Of a DNA stretch of 64,000 nt, positions 22,861 through 33,620 are shown in pieces. The stretch spans positions 89,501-153,500 of the forward strand of contig JBBBDQ010000443.1 of NCBI GenBank assembly GCA_037127315.1. Direction: 5' to 3'. The translations under genes and the position numbers were made by a program. A model generated the notes under the pieces. It worked only from the letters and a program-made list of their open reading frames with translations, was not told the origin of the DNA and did not search any database. Position 1 is the stretch's first letter, and each line of letters begins with the position of its first letter. The DNA comes from Ascarosepion bandense. Its lineage: Eukaryota > Mollusca > Cephalopoda > Sepiida > Sepiidae.

Positions 22861-23340
22861 CAAAGGATATTTGCATCGTAGTGAATGTAATGAACCAAAC
22901 TGAAAGAATTCTCATTCTCAGCCACTCCCATATATGTTTATTTATTTTTATTTTGACAACATTTTATCAAGAGGTTGATTGTCATTTCCCATCATATGCT
23001 GTACTACAAATAATATCAATGAATTAACATAACTTTTTTAAGTCTTAATATTCTAGTAAGTTATAGGTGAAGGTTATAACTTCAATTTCTGATTAGAAAA
23101 TTTTCAGATAAATGCCTACTGTATATAATTAAATAAAAAAAATTAATTTTTTGTTTAGCGAACCTGACAGATACAGTGTAAGTATAATGCTAAACTGGAC
23201 CCTTACTTTGTAAATTGAACTCTCTTCTATAAAAACTGAAAATAATTTTAGAATTTTCAGTAATATGTCTACTTTATACAAGTTAAAAAAAAAAGATAAA
23301 GATTTCAGTTTAGTCATCATCATCATCATTCTGTGGCCTC
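22860..23340. other. No gene recognised
   Basis: AT-rich intron with no recognisable family. Confidence 0.4.
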
Positions 23341-23535
23341 GGCGGAGATTCAAAATCTTGTCAGTAGCTGAATACTTGATGCTTCGCCAGAGCTACCAAG
23401 GGTGTTTTTATCATGACACCATCACTAGATAGGTTGCCTACCACAGCTTAAGAGAGGCCCATTCACCCTCATTAAGAGAAGGATATCCCGCACCAGTTTC
23501 CCAACCTGGTGTTTTTTACAACCTCGCAGTAAAAA
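23340..23535. repeat. Unclassified repeat-like sequence with poly-A
   Basis: GGCCTCGGCGGAGATTCAAA...CTACCAAGGGTGTT then a 20-bp A tract. The composition differs from the surroundings. 23560-23590 and 23650-23690 carry a near-identical duplicate around ACTGCTTGTAGAAAACAGTA. Confidence 0.4.
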
Positions 23536-23698
23536 AAAAAAAAAAAAAAAAGAAGATATTATACATAGACTACTGCTTGTAGAAAACAGTAATTTTTTTT
23601 TTTTTTGTTATAACGTCGGTTGCAACGCCTATTCCTCTTTGGTCATTAAAGATATTATACATAAACTACTGCTTGTAGAAAACAGTAATTTTTGAAAG

Positions 23699-24065
23699 AA
23701 TTTTTTTTTTCAGTTTAGTAAACATGCTGAGGATACCATGGACCAAACATGTGAGTAACGACCAGGTTTTTGAGAGAATGGAAATAAAAAGGAAACTTAC
23801 ACTTAACATCAGGAAGAGACAGTTCAAGTTTCTGGGACAAGTAATGAGGAAGGAAGGCTTGGAGAATCTGATATTCACAGAGCAAATAGAGGGGAAAAAA
23901 GATGGAGAAAATAACACGTGACATACTTGATTGACTTAAGCAAATAGACGTCAGAGCAGGGCTTGGGAGAAATAACAAGACAAAATTTAATAAGAGCTAC
24001 AAAGAACAGGAAGTTGTGGACAGCCATGATCGCCCATGTCCTAGAGGGACATGTCACATAAAAGA
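23699..24065 (+). pseudogene. RTE-like LINE C-terminus
   Basis: MLRIPWTKHVSNDQVFERME, IKRKLTLNIRKRQFKFLGQV and MRKEGLENLIFTEQIEGKKD form the RTE C-terminal block. The tail WTAMIAHVLEGHVT near 24020-24060 ends the ORF region. Truncated at the 5' end. Confidence 0.82.
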
Positions 24066-24118
24066 AAAAGATACCTGACAAGGACTAAGTGAGTGTCAAT
24101 TTTAGCCTTATACTTACT

Positions 24119-24430
24119 TGGATGTGCATTGTGATGCAGTGTATATCAGTTTGGAAGGCGAAGTTGGGGAGCCGAGTTCAAATTCCAGTTGAATTCCTTG
24201 CATTCACTTATGTGCAAATACCCTTGGGGATGGTATTAATCCATCCCTTCCCTTCAGTTATGGGTTAAATAACAGGACAGATTGGGTTCTATAAACTTGG
24301 CTGGCAACCAGTCTACTGCAGAAAGTAATGGCAACCTACTGCAAGATAATCATCTACCCAGTCAGTCATGTCTCTTTTAAGACATAATTGCCCAAGTGTT
24401 CATCATGTATGGCACTTAACTGACTGACTT
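24119..24430 (+). mobile_element. tRNA-derived SINE
   Basis: GGATGTGCATTGTGATGCAG head, box B-like GAGTTCAAATTCC, GGGTTCTATAAACTTGGCTG body and GACTGACTT end. It sits directly downstream of the RTE remnant. Confidence 0.9.
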
Positions 24431-25374
24431 ACACTGTAAATCAAGTTTCATTCAAAAATTGACATGTTTTGGTGTGCAATTAGAAAAACACAGAAACATT
24501 TGGTGGACATAGCTTTAGCCATCCTTGTGTTATATAATTACAAATAAAAAAAAAACATTTGGTAAATATATGGACTAATTCTAATGTATTAAAAATACTA
24601 AGCAACATAATTATATAATCTGAAAAACCTTGTGTTTGGGACGGAAAAATCTCCAATAAAAAGTACCGAAGGGCCTATATAAAGTAGTGGGTTTTTTATT
24701 CTCACAGAAAGAGCTTGAGTAGCTATTTAACAGAAGCCATCTTGTGAAGAACAGCTGCTATATTGTCATAGGAACCATTCTGATTGAGAGCAGCCATTTG
24801 CAATTTCTTTTGAAATAATGCAATTCGGTGAAACAAAGTTTTATGCTCATTAATACAATATTCAATGAGGAGAGGATAACATTAATCAATGCACCATTGA
24901 TTAAATCCTTTGAAAATTTAGTTTAAAAAGTTTGGGTCTTAAAAAATTAATTATAATTTTAAATTGATTTTCAACTCTGCACAATGGCTTTCAAGATTGG
25001 TACATTTATGATGGAAAAAGATAAATCCTCAAATTTCCCACCCCCCCATCTCTTTTCTAATGTTATTTTTATTCTTTACAATGAGCATCAATGACTTCTC
25101 AGATGTCAAGATACTTGATAAATACCATTAATAGCTTAAATAGTTTTATATTTGTATTTATGAAACAGCTTTAAGCACTAATTAAAAGAAAGATTTTTGA
25201 TAAGAAAATTCTCTCAGCATTGTTATAATACAAGATTGCAGAGTTAAGCTCTAACTAATTTACTATAATAGTGGGTTTCATCATAACAAATGCTCCACTA
25301 CTTAGGCCTTGTACCAGATTATCACAGCAAATCATTATGTATTTTATTTATTGAAAACTTGAAACTATATTATT
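24430..25374. other. No gene recognised
   Basis: AT-rich intron. The box GGGCCTATATAAAG at 24670 resembles a core promoter but has nothing supporting it. Confidence 0.4.
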
Positions 25375-26310
25375 TTAGGTCCTACACCTTTTCTGATCTC
25401 TATCGATGATCTTCCTGATGTAATCAGTTCCCAAGTAGACATCTACGCAGATGACACCACTATTTACCCCCGTCTCAATATGAAATCTGCCAAGGGTGGC
25501 AAAGTAATCCTGGCTGCTGCTGGTCTTCAAAAAAACCTGAAGCCTGTGATTGAATGGAGTAGAAAATGGCTCATAATTTGAATGCCTTTTAAAAGGAAGC
25601 TGCTCTTTTTTAACCACTGTAGAGAAACTTTCCTGCCTATCATCAGAATGGAGGATGCTAGTCTCCTAGAGTGCAACACACTGCACCTCCTTGGCCTCAC
25701 TCTTTTAAATGACCTCAAATGGAATGACTTCATCGATTCTATAGATTCTAGGAGGGTTGGGTTACTGTGTCAGGCCAGGAAGTTTTTCCTGTCAGAATTC
25801 ATTTTTGTGCATCTATCTAAGATTCATTCATGCATTGAATACTGTTGTCATATCTGGTTGGGTGCTCCTGCTATTCAACTTAAGGTTCTTGACAAAATCC
25901 AAAGGAGGATCTGCAATATAATTGGTCTTAACTTGGCAGGCCGCCTTCAGTCACTTTCTCACCAATGTGTTGTGACTTTCCTTTGTCTTTTCTACAAGTG
26001 TTTTCATAGCAACTGCTCTGATGGCCTTTTTTTCTCCTGGTTACCCAACCACATGTATTTACATGTGCTACTAGATTGGCGTTATGGTCGCATTCCTTTT
26101 ATCGTCAGAATAGTTAAACGCAACTGCCTCTTCTACTCTAAAATTTGTGGAACTTCCTTATATTTCTAAAAGTTTAAATGTAATGTCAATTGCCATCCTC
26201 TTTCTTTATCCTTTCTTTGACATTCCCTGTACCTTGTTTTTCTCACTGTAACCCCCTGTAAACCAGTAGTGGTCCTGCCTCACTTGGGGTGAAATGATTA
26301 TAAAAACATT
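25375..26310 (+). pseudogene. CR1/Jockey-like LINE: RT palm to 3' tail
   Basis: The reverse transcriptase is readable in two frames. First comes SIDDLPDVISSQVDIYADDT, with the intact catalytic YADD, to about 25580. From 25582 the frame continues through LLGLTLLNDLKWNDFIDSID, the HSCIEYCCHIWLGAP block, KIQRRICNIIGLNLAGRLQS, then LSHQCVV and FLCLFYKCFHSNCSDG to GTSLYF. The 3' tail GTAACCCCCTGTAAACCAG...GGTGAAATGATTATAAAA follows. The 5' end is missing and there is one frameshift, so it is inactive. Its family is the likely source of tails found on other repeats here. Confidence 0.88.
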
Positions 26311-26340
26311 TTTATATATATATATATATATTAAATATAA

Positions 26341-26750
26341 AATGAATGTCTATTATGTCTAAAAATGAGCCGTTCTAAACGTTGTATTTTGGCTTTAATT
26401 TCAGTTGAAAATAAAGACAAAAATTCTCCAACATTTGGATAATTTTTTATTAATTTTTTATTAACCACATTGCAAATTTGAGAACTGCATTTGTTATTTT
26501 TGGTAACAATTGACGTTGCCTAGCGGAGTTTTATGTCAACACAAAATAAATCATCGGTGATGGTGGATGTTATTGTGTTACCGTCTTAATAACCTCTCTG
26601 AAGATGGCTCATTTGAGCCAAAAGCTTAGAACCAAATTAATAAAAAATTATCCAAATGTTGGCGAATTTTTGTCTTTATTTTCAACTGAAATTAAAGCCA
26701 AAATGCGACGTTTAGAACGGCTCCTGATTAAACATAATAGACATTCATTG
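26341..26750. repeat. Inverted-repeat element, about 115-bp arms (fold-back)
   Basis: Arm 26342-26456 is about 93% identical to the reverse complement of 26634-26750. The loop carries AGATGGCTCATTTGAGCCAA, itself palindromic. No transposase is present. It could be a fold-back or Penelope-derived element; the class is uncertain. Confidence 0.85.
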
Positions 26751-26799
26751 TCTCTTATATTTAACAATATATATTTAGAAAATTATTTGCTGCCTTGAT

Positions 26800-26834
26800 A
26801 CACTATACACACACACACACACACACACACACTT
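26800..26834. repeat. CA microsatellite
   Basis: ACAC tract of about 30 bp. Confidence 0.95.
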
Positions 26835-27064
26835 GACAATAGCCCTCCAATGTTTTCCCTTTTTATTATTTGTGAATTGTCATGGCCTCAACGGAAAGAT
26901 AGCGGAGTGATTTCCCATTGTTGTCTCTATAGATTTCAATTCAAAGTTGTTTTACTCCTAAATTGGTTGTACCCTATGGCTTGAAATTTCAATCTAGTCA
27001 TTTGTTTCAACCTTGTTGGAGTTAGAAGAAATACTTTTCTTGGTAAAAATTATCCTTTTTTAAA

Positions 27065-27274
27065 CCTTGTAAACCGGTGCTACAGAATCACAAATGAACA
27101 ACTGCCCCAAATAACAGAAACCACATCACCTGAAGACAACCAACAGTAGCAACAACTAAAATGGATAGCATGTATGACATGAAGAGAAAATAATGACATG
27201 ATCATGATTCTGACATTCCACTCTTGTGGTCCTACCTAAGACTGAACTCACCATCCTTGGTTAATACATTTCTA
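27065..27274 (+). repeat. Family C, copy 2, left part (interrupted by retroposon X)
   Basis: GGTGCTACAGAATCACAAAT to CCATCCTTGGTTAATACATT. It continues at 27768 after the X insertion. Confidence 0.8.
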
Positions 27275-27767
27275 AGTTTGAGTTTTGTTTAATGGCATAT
27301 CAACATCTGTGGGTTATTTAATGCCAAAAAAGTGGGGTTTTAAGGGATTTTTTTTAATGTTTGGTTATAGTGAGAAGGCTGATTTAGTCAGATTTTAATG
27401 AAAATTTTTTGTTCTTATTCTTTTTTATTTTAGAAAACTGAAAATATCTTCTAGTTTTGTATTCAAAAATGTTTTGCTGAGAATAATATTTTTTTCCCTT
27501 AAAAATGCATTATGGTAATAATTTTTTTCTTCAAAAATGTATTGTTGGTAATATTTTTCCTTCAAAAATGCATATTTTTCTATAAAAGTCTATTTTTATT
27601 CTTTCATAAAGTTTTGACTCCAGTTTGGGGGTTAACTATTTGCCCATACCTGGAACCCTAACAGGTGCTACCACTCCGGGTCAAGGTGGACCTGAGAACA
27701 ACAGCAATTAAGAGGTGGTTCCATGCACCTCACAGCTAGATGCAGTTTACCATCATACCCAAGACTA
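27275..27767 (-). mobile_element. Retroposon X, copy 3, with target-site duplication
   Basis: The left flank TAATACATTTCT and right flank TAACACATTTCT are a 12-bp duplication with one mismatch. The paralogous segment at 28200-28240 shows the single uninterrupted site TTAACACATTTCTGAGAATA. This defines the ends: plus-strand AAGTTTGAGTTTTGTTTAAT to CATCATACCCAAGAC. Confidence 0.9.
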
Positions 27768-27908
27768 ACACATTTCTGAAAATATTAGAATTCTACTCCT
27801 TTGTTTAATGGATGTGTGCTAAGCAGGGGCAGTATCTTAGTTCCCTTCCTGCCAAAGAGTATTTAACCTTTAGAAATTATTGAAATTTCTCCACAGGGAA
27901 AATTTTTC

Positions 27909-27915
<7 letters not shown>
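27768..27915 (+). repeat. Family C, copy 2, right part
   Basis: GAATTCTACTCCTTTGTTTA, AGCAGGGGCAGTATCTTAG and TATTTAACCTTTAGAAATTA match 28235-28330. A poly-T tract of about 29 bp follows at 27911. Confidence 0.8.
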
Positions 27916-27943
<28 letters not shown>

Positions 27944-28014
27944 CAACTTTTCTTTTTTGCGTAAATCAAAATAGCAGTTTATTTATCACACATGTCTTAA
28001 AGTAGCATATTTTC

Positions 28015-28440
28015 TCTTTCTTTTAATAAAGAACTGTTCCAAATATCAAAAATCACATCCCCTGAGGACTACCAACAGCAGCAACAACTAAAATAGATAG
28101 CATTTATGATATGAAGAGAAAATAATGACATGATTATGATTCTGACATTTCACACTGTTAAATATGCTGATTCTTGTGGTCCTACCTAAGACTGAACTCA
28201 CCATCCTTGGTTAACACATTTCTGAGAATATTAGACTTCTACTCCTCAGATTTATGAATGTGCTCTAAGCAGTGGCAGTATCTTGTCTTCTTTCCTGTCA
28301 AAGGGGATTTAACCTTTAGACATTATTTAAGTTGACTAAAATTGCTCCTCAATGAACATTTTTCTATTTGTTTGGTGAAGTGCTGTCACCCTCCCCCCAC
28401 CACTTCACATAGATCATAATGGCAGTTTATTTATCACATG
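28015..28440 (+). repeat. Family C, copy 3 (uninterrupted paralog)
   Basis: A local duplicate of 27065-27915 without the X insertion. Shared blocks include CAACAACTAAAATAGATAGC, CTACCTAAGACTGAACTCAC and AGCAGTGGCAGTATCTTG. Confidence 0.85.
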
Positions 28441-28960
28441 TCTTAATGTAGCATTTTTTTTTCTTTTTCTCCTTTCCCACTTTTAAGAAAGACAGATTCT
28501 CAGATGACATACATGGTCCAGAATCTTGTCAGAAGTGTTGCCTCTGTCAGGCAATCTACAACGTGCCTTGAGCTGGAAATCCATTTAAATTTATTACCTT
28601 TTGTTTAAGCATTTCATGAATAATTGCAGTTTCAGTTCTCAACGTTTAATCCAGTATTTGAGTAGACGAGTGAGCAGACTAATATAGGCCTGCATTGTCA
28701 GGTTTACATATTACTGATAGATTTTCTAGTTTGTTTTCAATACAAAAGTTCTTAAAAGATATTTTCTATAAAAAGTGCAGACTTCCATGGTATCAACCAT
28801 AGCAAATGTCTCTGCTGTTTGCATACTCTTCACAACTCTATAAGATTGCCAAGAAATAAATTGTTACACTATCACATAACTCTTTAAACAGTAGATATTT
28901 TATTCATAGATTTGAGATTTGTTCAGTTTTATCTGTATACAACATTGTATCGTTACTGTT
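28440..28960. other. No gene recognised
   Basis: Unique AT-rich intron sequence. Confidence 0.4.
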
Positions 28961-28964
28961 GATA

Positions 28965-29260
28965 GGATGGTGGATAGCAGCTTAGATTGAGGGAACAGAG
29001 AGCTGAGTTCAAATTACTGTTAAATTCATTACATTTACTTGTGTACTAATACCCTTGGGAAAGGTATGAATTTATCTCTTCTTTCTCCAGCTATGGGAAC
29101 AGACTGGGTTATATAGTCTTGGTTGGAAACCAGTCTACTGCAGTAAGAATTGGCAACCTACTCCAAGAAAACTGTCACACCACACACAGTTGGGGATCAC
29201 TTGTGAAGCCAAAAAGTCCCATGAAGCTTGTAAGGAAAAAACTGGTTCAACTCACCCAGG
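28965..29260 (+). mobile_element. tRNA-derived SINE, decayed variant
   Basis: GAGTTCAAATTACTGTTAAA (box B region), CCTTGGGAAAGGTATGAATT and AACCAGTCTACTGCAGTAAG follow the SINE body order. The usual GAGACATGAT tail is replaced by different sequence. Confidence 0.7.
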
Positions 29261-29307
29261 GTGAATTCTGCCACAACTAAGTAAATTATGGATGCACATT
29301 ATGGATG

Positions 29308-29738
29308 CAGTGTTGGTAAAATTCACCATAAATTATGGATAAAGCGCAGGGATCAGTTTACGTATTGATTATAATATAGAATCAATCTCCCGAATATATA
29401 TTATATAGTAACAACAGTCCATGATGGTCACAAAGTCAGGGATTGAAGGTAATGTTGACAACGTTCCTGGATATAGAGTATCCTTTTGGCATCTGTTGAC
29501 CATGTCCGTCATCGTATATGGATATAGAGCATCCTCGCCGCACGTAATCTGTTCAATGAAACAATGTCAAAGATTATCACTCCCGAATCCGACACTCCTG
29601 AATTGGATTTATCTCCAATAATTGGAAAAATATGGGTGCCTTTTATACACATCGCATTGAATATTTTGAGCTTCCTGATTGGTTAAGCCTTCTATTGGTG
29701 AACTATAAAATGGGTCGACCCATGGATGTCAACACAGT
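29308..29738 (-). mobile_element. Possible solo LTR
   Basis: On the minus strand the stretch starts TGTGTTGACATCCATGG, has CCAATAGAAGG and CCAATCAGGAAG (CCAAT boxes) and then GTGTATAAAAGGCACCC (TATA), as an LTR promoter would. No clear target-site duplication was found, so the ends are guesses. Confidence 0.35.
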
Positions 29739-29739
29739 A

Positions 29740-30495
29740 TATAATGGATGCAAAAAGTCACATACTCATTTTGCAGATTTTTCTATCTGATGATCTTGAA
29801 CAACATGCAATCTACCAAAGACTAAATAACTGATTTATTCCAACAAAGAATAAATACATATCATTCCAAATTTACATATGGAAATGATGGGTTAATAAAT
29901 GATGCTGCCATATTGTACAATGACTCAATAAGTTATGAAATCAATAAATAAAAAAATCAGAATGCAAAGATCAAAGAAAGGAAAAATTCCTGATGATGAG
30001 AAACGTTACACTGAAATTCAAAACAACAAAAGATCCCTTCCAAAAGTGAAACAAAGCTTTAGTAACAAAGCAATTAGAATCAAAAGCGTGAAGAAATGAA
30101 TTAAAAAAAAAATTTAATTTAAGATAAAGCAAAATGCATGTATCAATGATGTAAATGAAGTTTCAAACTATACATCTGTAAACAACAGGTCACTCCAATA
30201 ATTCTCTAAAGGTCAGGGATCAATTTTACACTGTCCTGATATTAAGAACAGGAACCCCACCCTTAATAAAATATCAATATTTTTTGATCTCGACAAATGA
30301 TGAGGTTGGATGTCTAATAAATGCTTACTTACAAAAAATTATCCCCCCCATCAATTGTTTCTTGTTTTTTTTTTTTTTATATAAGTGGACCAATCTAAGT
30401 CGTGTCAAATAAGTCTTTGAAAAAAATGAGGTTGGTGTTTGGTGTTTGTTGTTTTTTAAACAATAAATTAAATGTAAATACAAATAACAATTTAC
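29740..30495. other. BARD1 intron 4, exon-proximal part
   Basis: AT-rich with short homopolymers. No family was recognised. Confidence 0.45.
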
Positions 30496-31028
30496 CTTGA
30501 TGACAGCAACATGCAATGGAGTTTCTCCTTTGGCATTTTTCTTAATTGTTTTTGGAGAGGGTGTCATCTTCAAACCAGTTGATCCACTGTAGCAAGGCGA
30601 AAATCTGTTTCTTTTTTCTTGCCTTTTACACAACTTAGGAGTGGAAGTTTTAGACATATTTTTCGGAAGAATATCAAAATTAGAACCTGGTTGATTAGAA
30701 TTTACACTGGAGATTTTGGAGTCTGCAAATGTTTTGGACGTTACTCTCTTTGAGATAAGCACCTTGGTTGGATTCTCATTAGAACTATTTGAAAGAGATT
30801 TTCTCTTGTTGATTTGCTTAGAAACTGGAGAAGGCATTTCCTTGTCACTTTTAGAGAATTCTTGCTGTTTTTCTTTTAAATTTCTTGTTCTTCTCATATC
30901 GGATTGAACTTTATCTTCAGACTTGGATTTTTTGGCTTCTTTTGTCTGGTCTGAAGGAATGAAAAAAATTTCATTTTCTGTTTTCTGTGATTTCCCCGAA
31001 TTGTGCTGAGGTTCTTGGTACAAGGAAT
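30496..31028 (-). CDS. BARD1: BARD1 exon 4 (linker and start of the first ankyrin repeat)
   Basis: This 533-nt exon follows acceptor CTTAAACAG and ends at donor AAG/GTAAAT. The previous exon leaves one base, which with AT makes an Asp codon, after which 177 codons run open. The first 155 or so residues are Ser/Lys/Asn-rich and look disordered (QEPQHNSGKSQK, KQINKRKSLSNSSNENP), as in the poorly conserved BARD1 middle region. The exon ends with KKNAKGETPLHVAVIK, which aligns with human KRNHRGETLLHIASIK at the start of the ankyrin domain. It leaves in phase 0. The human equivalent is about 950 nt (from memory), so this linker is much shorter. An ORF caller extends the frame into the intron (to 30325); those residues are not coding. 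An in-frame Met at 31023 is internal, not a start. Confidence 0.93.
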
Positions 31029-31207
31029 CTGTTTAAGATAAACAAGATCATACATCAGAACATTTCCAATTCATGCATTCACTTTTTCTTATTTTTATAT
31101 CATTTCATTCCAAGCAAGGAAATAAGATACAAGGAGTTACTGACTGTGAAAGAATATGAGTAAAAGTAAAATATTAAAGATAGAGAACAATAAAAGGAAG
31201 TAAATGG

Positions 31208-31440
31208 TTGATATTGCATTTAAATATTAAGGTAGTAACTAAGTGACTGAAGCTGAGATGCCAGGTCAGGATCAATAACATTGCAGATTCTTTGGATTTT
31301 ATCAAGAAGCTCTCATTATATAGCAGAAGCACCAGACTAGATGTGACAGCCATATTCAATGTATGGATGAGTGATAAATTTGTAAGATAGATTTTGGTGA
31401 GAAAAATTGTTTAGCTTGACAGACTGGACCAACTTTCCTA
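31208..31440 (-). pseudogene. CR1/Jockey-like LINE fragment
   Basis: The minus strand reads LVQSVKLNNFSHQNLSYKFI, THPYIEYGCHI, then LDKIQRICNVIDPDLASQLQ in shifting frames, the region after the RT palm of the LINEs at 25.8 and 45.0 kb. Strongly decayed. Confidence 0.6.
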
Positions 31441-31460
31441 GCAGCAAACATAAGGTAGAC

Positions 31461-32223
31461 AGATGGTGCGATGGGTAAACTGTCGCCATTTTATTTCTGT
31501 AATTTTGCGCATTCATGTTTGTTTTTGACAACTACACAGTATAGTAGAGTCAGTCGGACGCAATCTATGAGAAAAAAAAGCACCATGATGTAATTCACTC
31601 AGCCAAAAACTTGGAAATGATATAAGCTCCAATATGAATATTTTAGAGTATTTGAATTTCAATGTGAGAACAGTCCAGAGGATTTGGAAAGAGTTGAATG
31701 AGTTTAATAGTGATTATAAAGGTGTAGTAGCTTGGAAAACTCACTTTGTTAAGAAAAGAACTCCTGAACTTGTTGTTGATGGCCTCAGACTCAACCTGGA
31801 GGACTACATCAAGTGCTTCTCAAGAGGAGATAAGTCAAAGAAGGTGGTTGCTGGAAACAGGACTCTGCACCATGCCACACAAGCAGGAGAACCCAGACTG
31901 CAACCCTCTTGATTAGTATGCGTCGGAGGGTGCAGTTGAGTGAGGGACAAACAAAATTTATTGTAATACCAAAGATGAACTGAAGGTAAGATTTATAGCA
32001 GTATTTACCAACTTAAACAAGGAGACTGACCAGAAGTGTTGCAGGAGATTCCGAAGTCTGGAGGCCATGGTTGAAACCAATAACAATTTTATTGAATAAA
32101 TTTACTCTTTAGAATTTCAAGATATTTTTGTGCAGTTTTGTAAATATACCTGTTAGAATGAGGTATCAGTGTTATTTTCATTTTTTGCGTAATTTAGACG
32201 ACAATTTATCCATCGCACCCAGT
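31461..32223 (+). pseudogene. Mariner-type element with terminal inverted repeats
   Basis: The left end TGGTGCGATGGGTAAACTGT and the right end, read as reverse complement GGGTGCGATGGATAAATTGT, form inverted repeats of about 30 bp. Between them the frame from 31634 carries a transposase-like N-part (NVRTVQRIWKELNEFNSDYK, then THFVKKRTPE). After an internal deletion come NPLDxYASEGAVE and NTKDELKVRFIAVFTNLNKE, then CCRRFRSLEAMVE: the end of a Tc1/mariner DD(D) transposase (NPLDYYVWG motif and C-terminal helices). Stops and the deletion make it inactive. It sits in BARD1 intron 3. Confidence 0.75.
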
Positions 32224-33148
32224 ATATGCTATGGTATTTATATATTTTTTTAAATTTATATTTTTAAATTTTTTTTTAGTGTGAACTAAACATTAGATTA
32301 GATTTACAAACTAAATTTAAAGAGTCTCTACATAAACTATCTGATAATACTTTAAAATGTTTTTTTTTTCTAACACCAGACATCAAATATACAAATTTTC
32401 AATATGTAATTAACATTACATGAATAGGAAACCTATGACAGTCCTTTAAAACCAGAGTTTATGATCATTTTCATTTCTTACTCTTTTCAGTCATGACTGA
32501 TTCCTCCCCACCACTTTAATTTATTTTTATTTTTATTTTTTTTTTAATTTTATTCTCTCTTTTTGTTGTTTTTTTTTTTCCATCAGTCAAGGCAACAGAC
32601 AAAATTAAATAAGAAAAAACAAATCATGTGAAGGATTGATTTTTTTGGCAGCATTTTCATTCGTCCAGCTTCACTCATCTGATTGTCTGGACAGCCAAGT
32701 AATCGATTTTTATGTTAGCCAAATACACATTATCAGTCAAAACATATAGACATGAGTTTGACCCTCAGATTTAGGCCACACCTAGTGACATGTAAATAAA
32801 CTCATTTCTATACCAAATAAAATACAACTGATTTATTTTGGAAAAGGGCTCGTCAGTCAATCTGAAGTCTGCAGATTTTTCAAATATAAACTAATCACTG
32901 TTGATCAATGAATATACGATAACAGAGTTTTGCTAACCTGTGTTGCTAAATTTCTTTCATTTATCAATAAAAGAAATACTGGAGAAATGAAATGTTAAGA
33001 CAATGTGAACTGGACAATATCTCAGCAGTAGAATACAAGATGATGTTAATTAGAAATTACCTTCAATTAAATAACCTAATCATTTATTTACATAAAATTA
33101 CTATGGATGTAAAAAACAAAAGATTGGTCAATATGGTGCCAAAGCCGT
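32223..33148. other. No gene recognised
   Basis: AT-rich intron with homopolymer runs. A 12-bp poly-C tract lies near 33259, just right of the hairpin below. Confidence 0.45.
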
Positions 33149-33232
33149 GAAACAAAACCATCAAGTCATTCTATAAAACTATTAACATAAGTGTTATTAG
33201 TTTTATAGAATGGCTTAAGATGGTTTTATTTC
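33149..33232. repeat. Hairpin, about 40-bp arms
   Basis: AAACAAAACCATC...CATTCTATAAAACTATTAAC pairs with GTTATTAGTTTTATAGAATG...GATGGTTTTATTTC across a loop of about 5 bp, with a few mismatches. It is of pre-miRNA size, but more probably a MITE or inverted-duplication relic. Confidence 0.8.
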
Positions 33233-33339
33233 AAGTAAAACAAGTACAAATAAAAATGCCCCCCCCCCCCCCAAAAAAATCCCAAATGCTGACATCAAGT
33301 TTCTGCATTATTTCACTGACTTCTTTTTTCAAGAGCTAA

Positions 33340-33620
33340 ACAATGGATTAAAAAGCAGGAACATTTAATTAGAAACAAAGAAAAGAGTGCTGAATTTCTA
33401 TGTGATATCAATCCTCTTGTATGGTAGTGAATGGTGGACAATCTCCCCACAGACGAAGTGGAAACTGGAGGTAACCAAAATGTGGTTCTACAGAAGGATA
33501 CTGATAATTTCATGGATGGTGCTCGTAAGCAACAAGAAAATTTTAAAGAAAATGACAACAAAATTTAATTACATTTTTAAAATATGTATTGATTTCCCAG
33601 TAAAGAAGAAAATATTCTTT
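33340..33620 (+). pseudogene. RTE-like LINE C-terminal fragment
   Basis: MLNFYVISILLYGSEWWTIS, QTKWKLEVTKMWFYRRILII and SWMVLVSNKKILKKM match the YGSExWT...MWFYRRML region of RTE LINEs. The frame continues open to 34049 only by chance; the homology ends where antisense LINE sequence begins near 33620. Confidence 0.8.

Noticed and set aside
24665..24690. TATA-type box CCTATATAAAG as a promoter
   Set aside because: Isolated motif; no exon, CpG-rich start or LTR termini nearby.
25582..26169. 195-codon ORF as a host gene
   Set aside because: It is the post-palm region of a CR1/Jockey-like LINE, with frameshift and LINE 3' tail.
30325..30495. C-terminal extension of the BARD1 linker ORF (CYLYLHLIYCLK...)
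   Set aside because: It lies after a consensus donor and the ankyrin sequence continues in the 1377-1457 exon.
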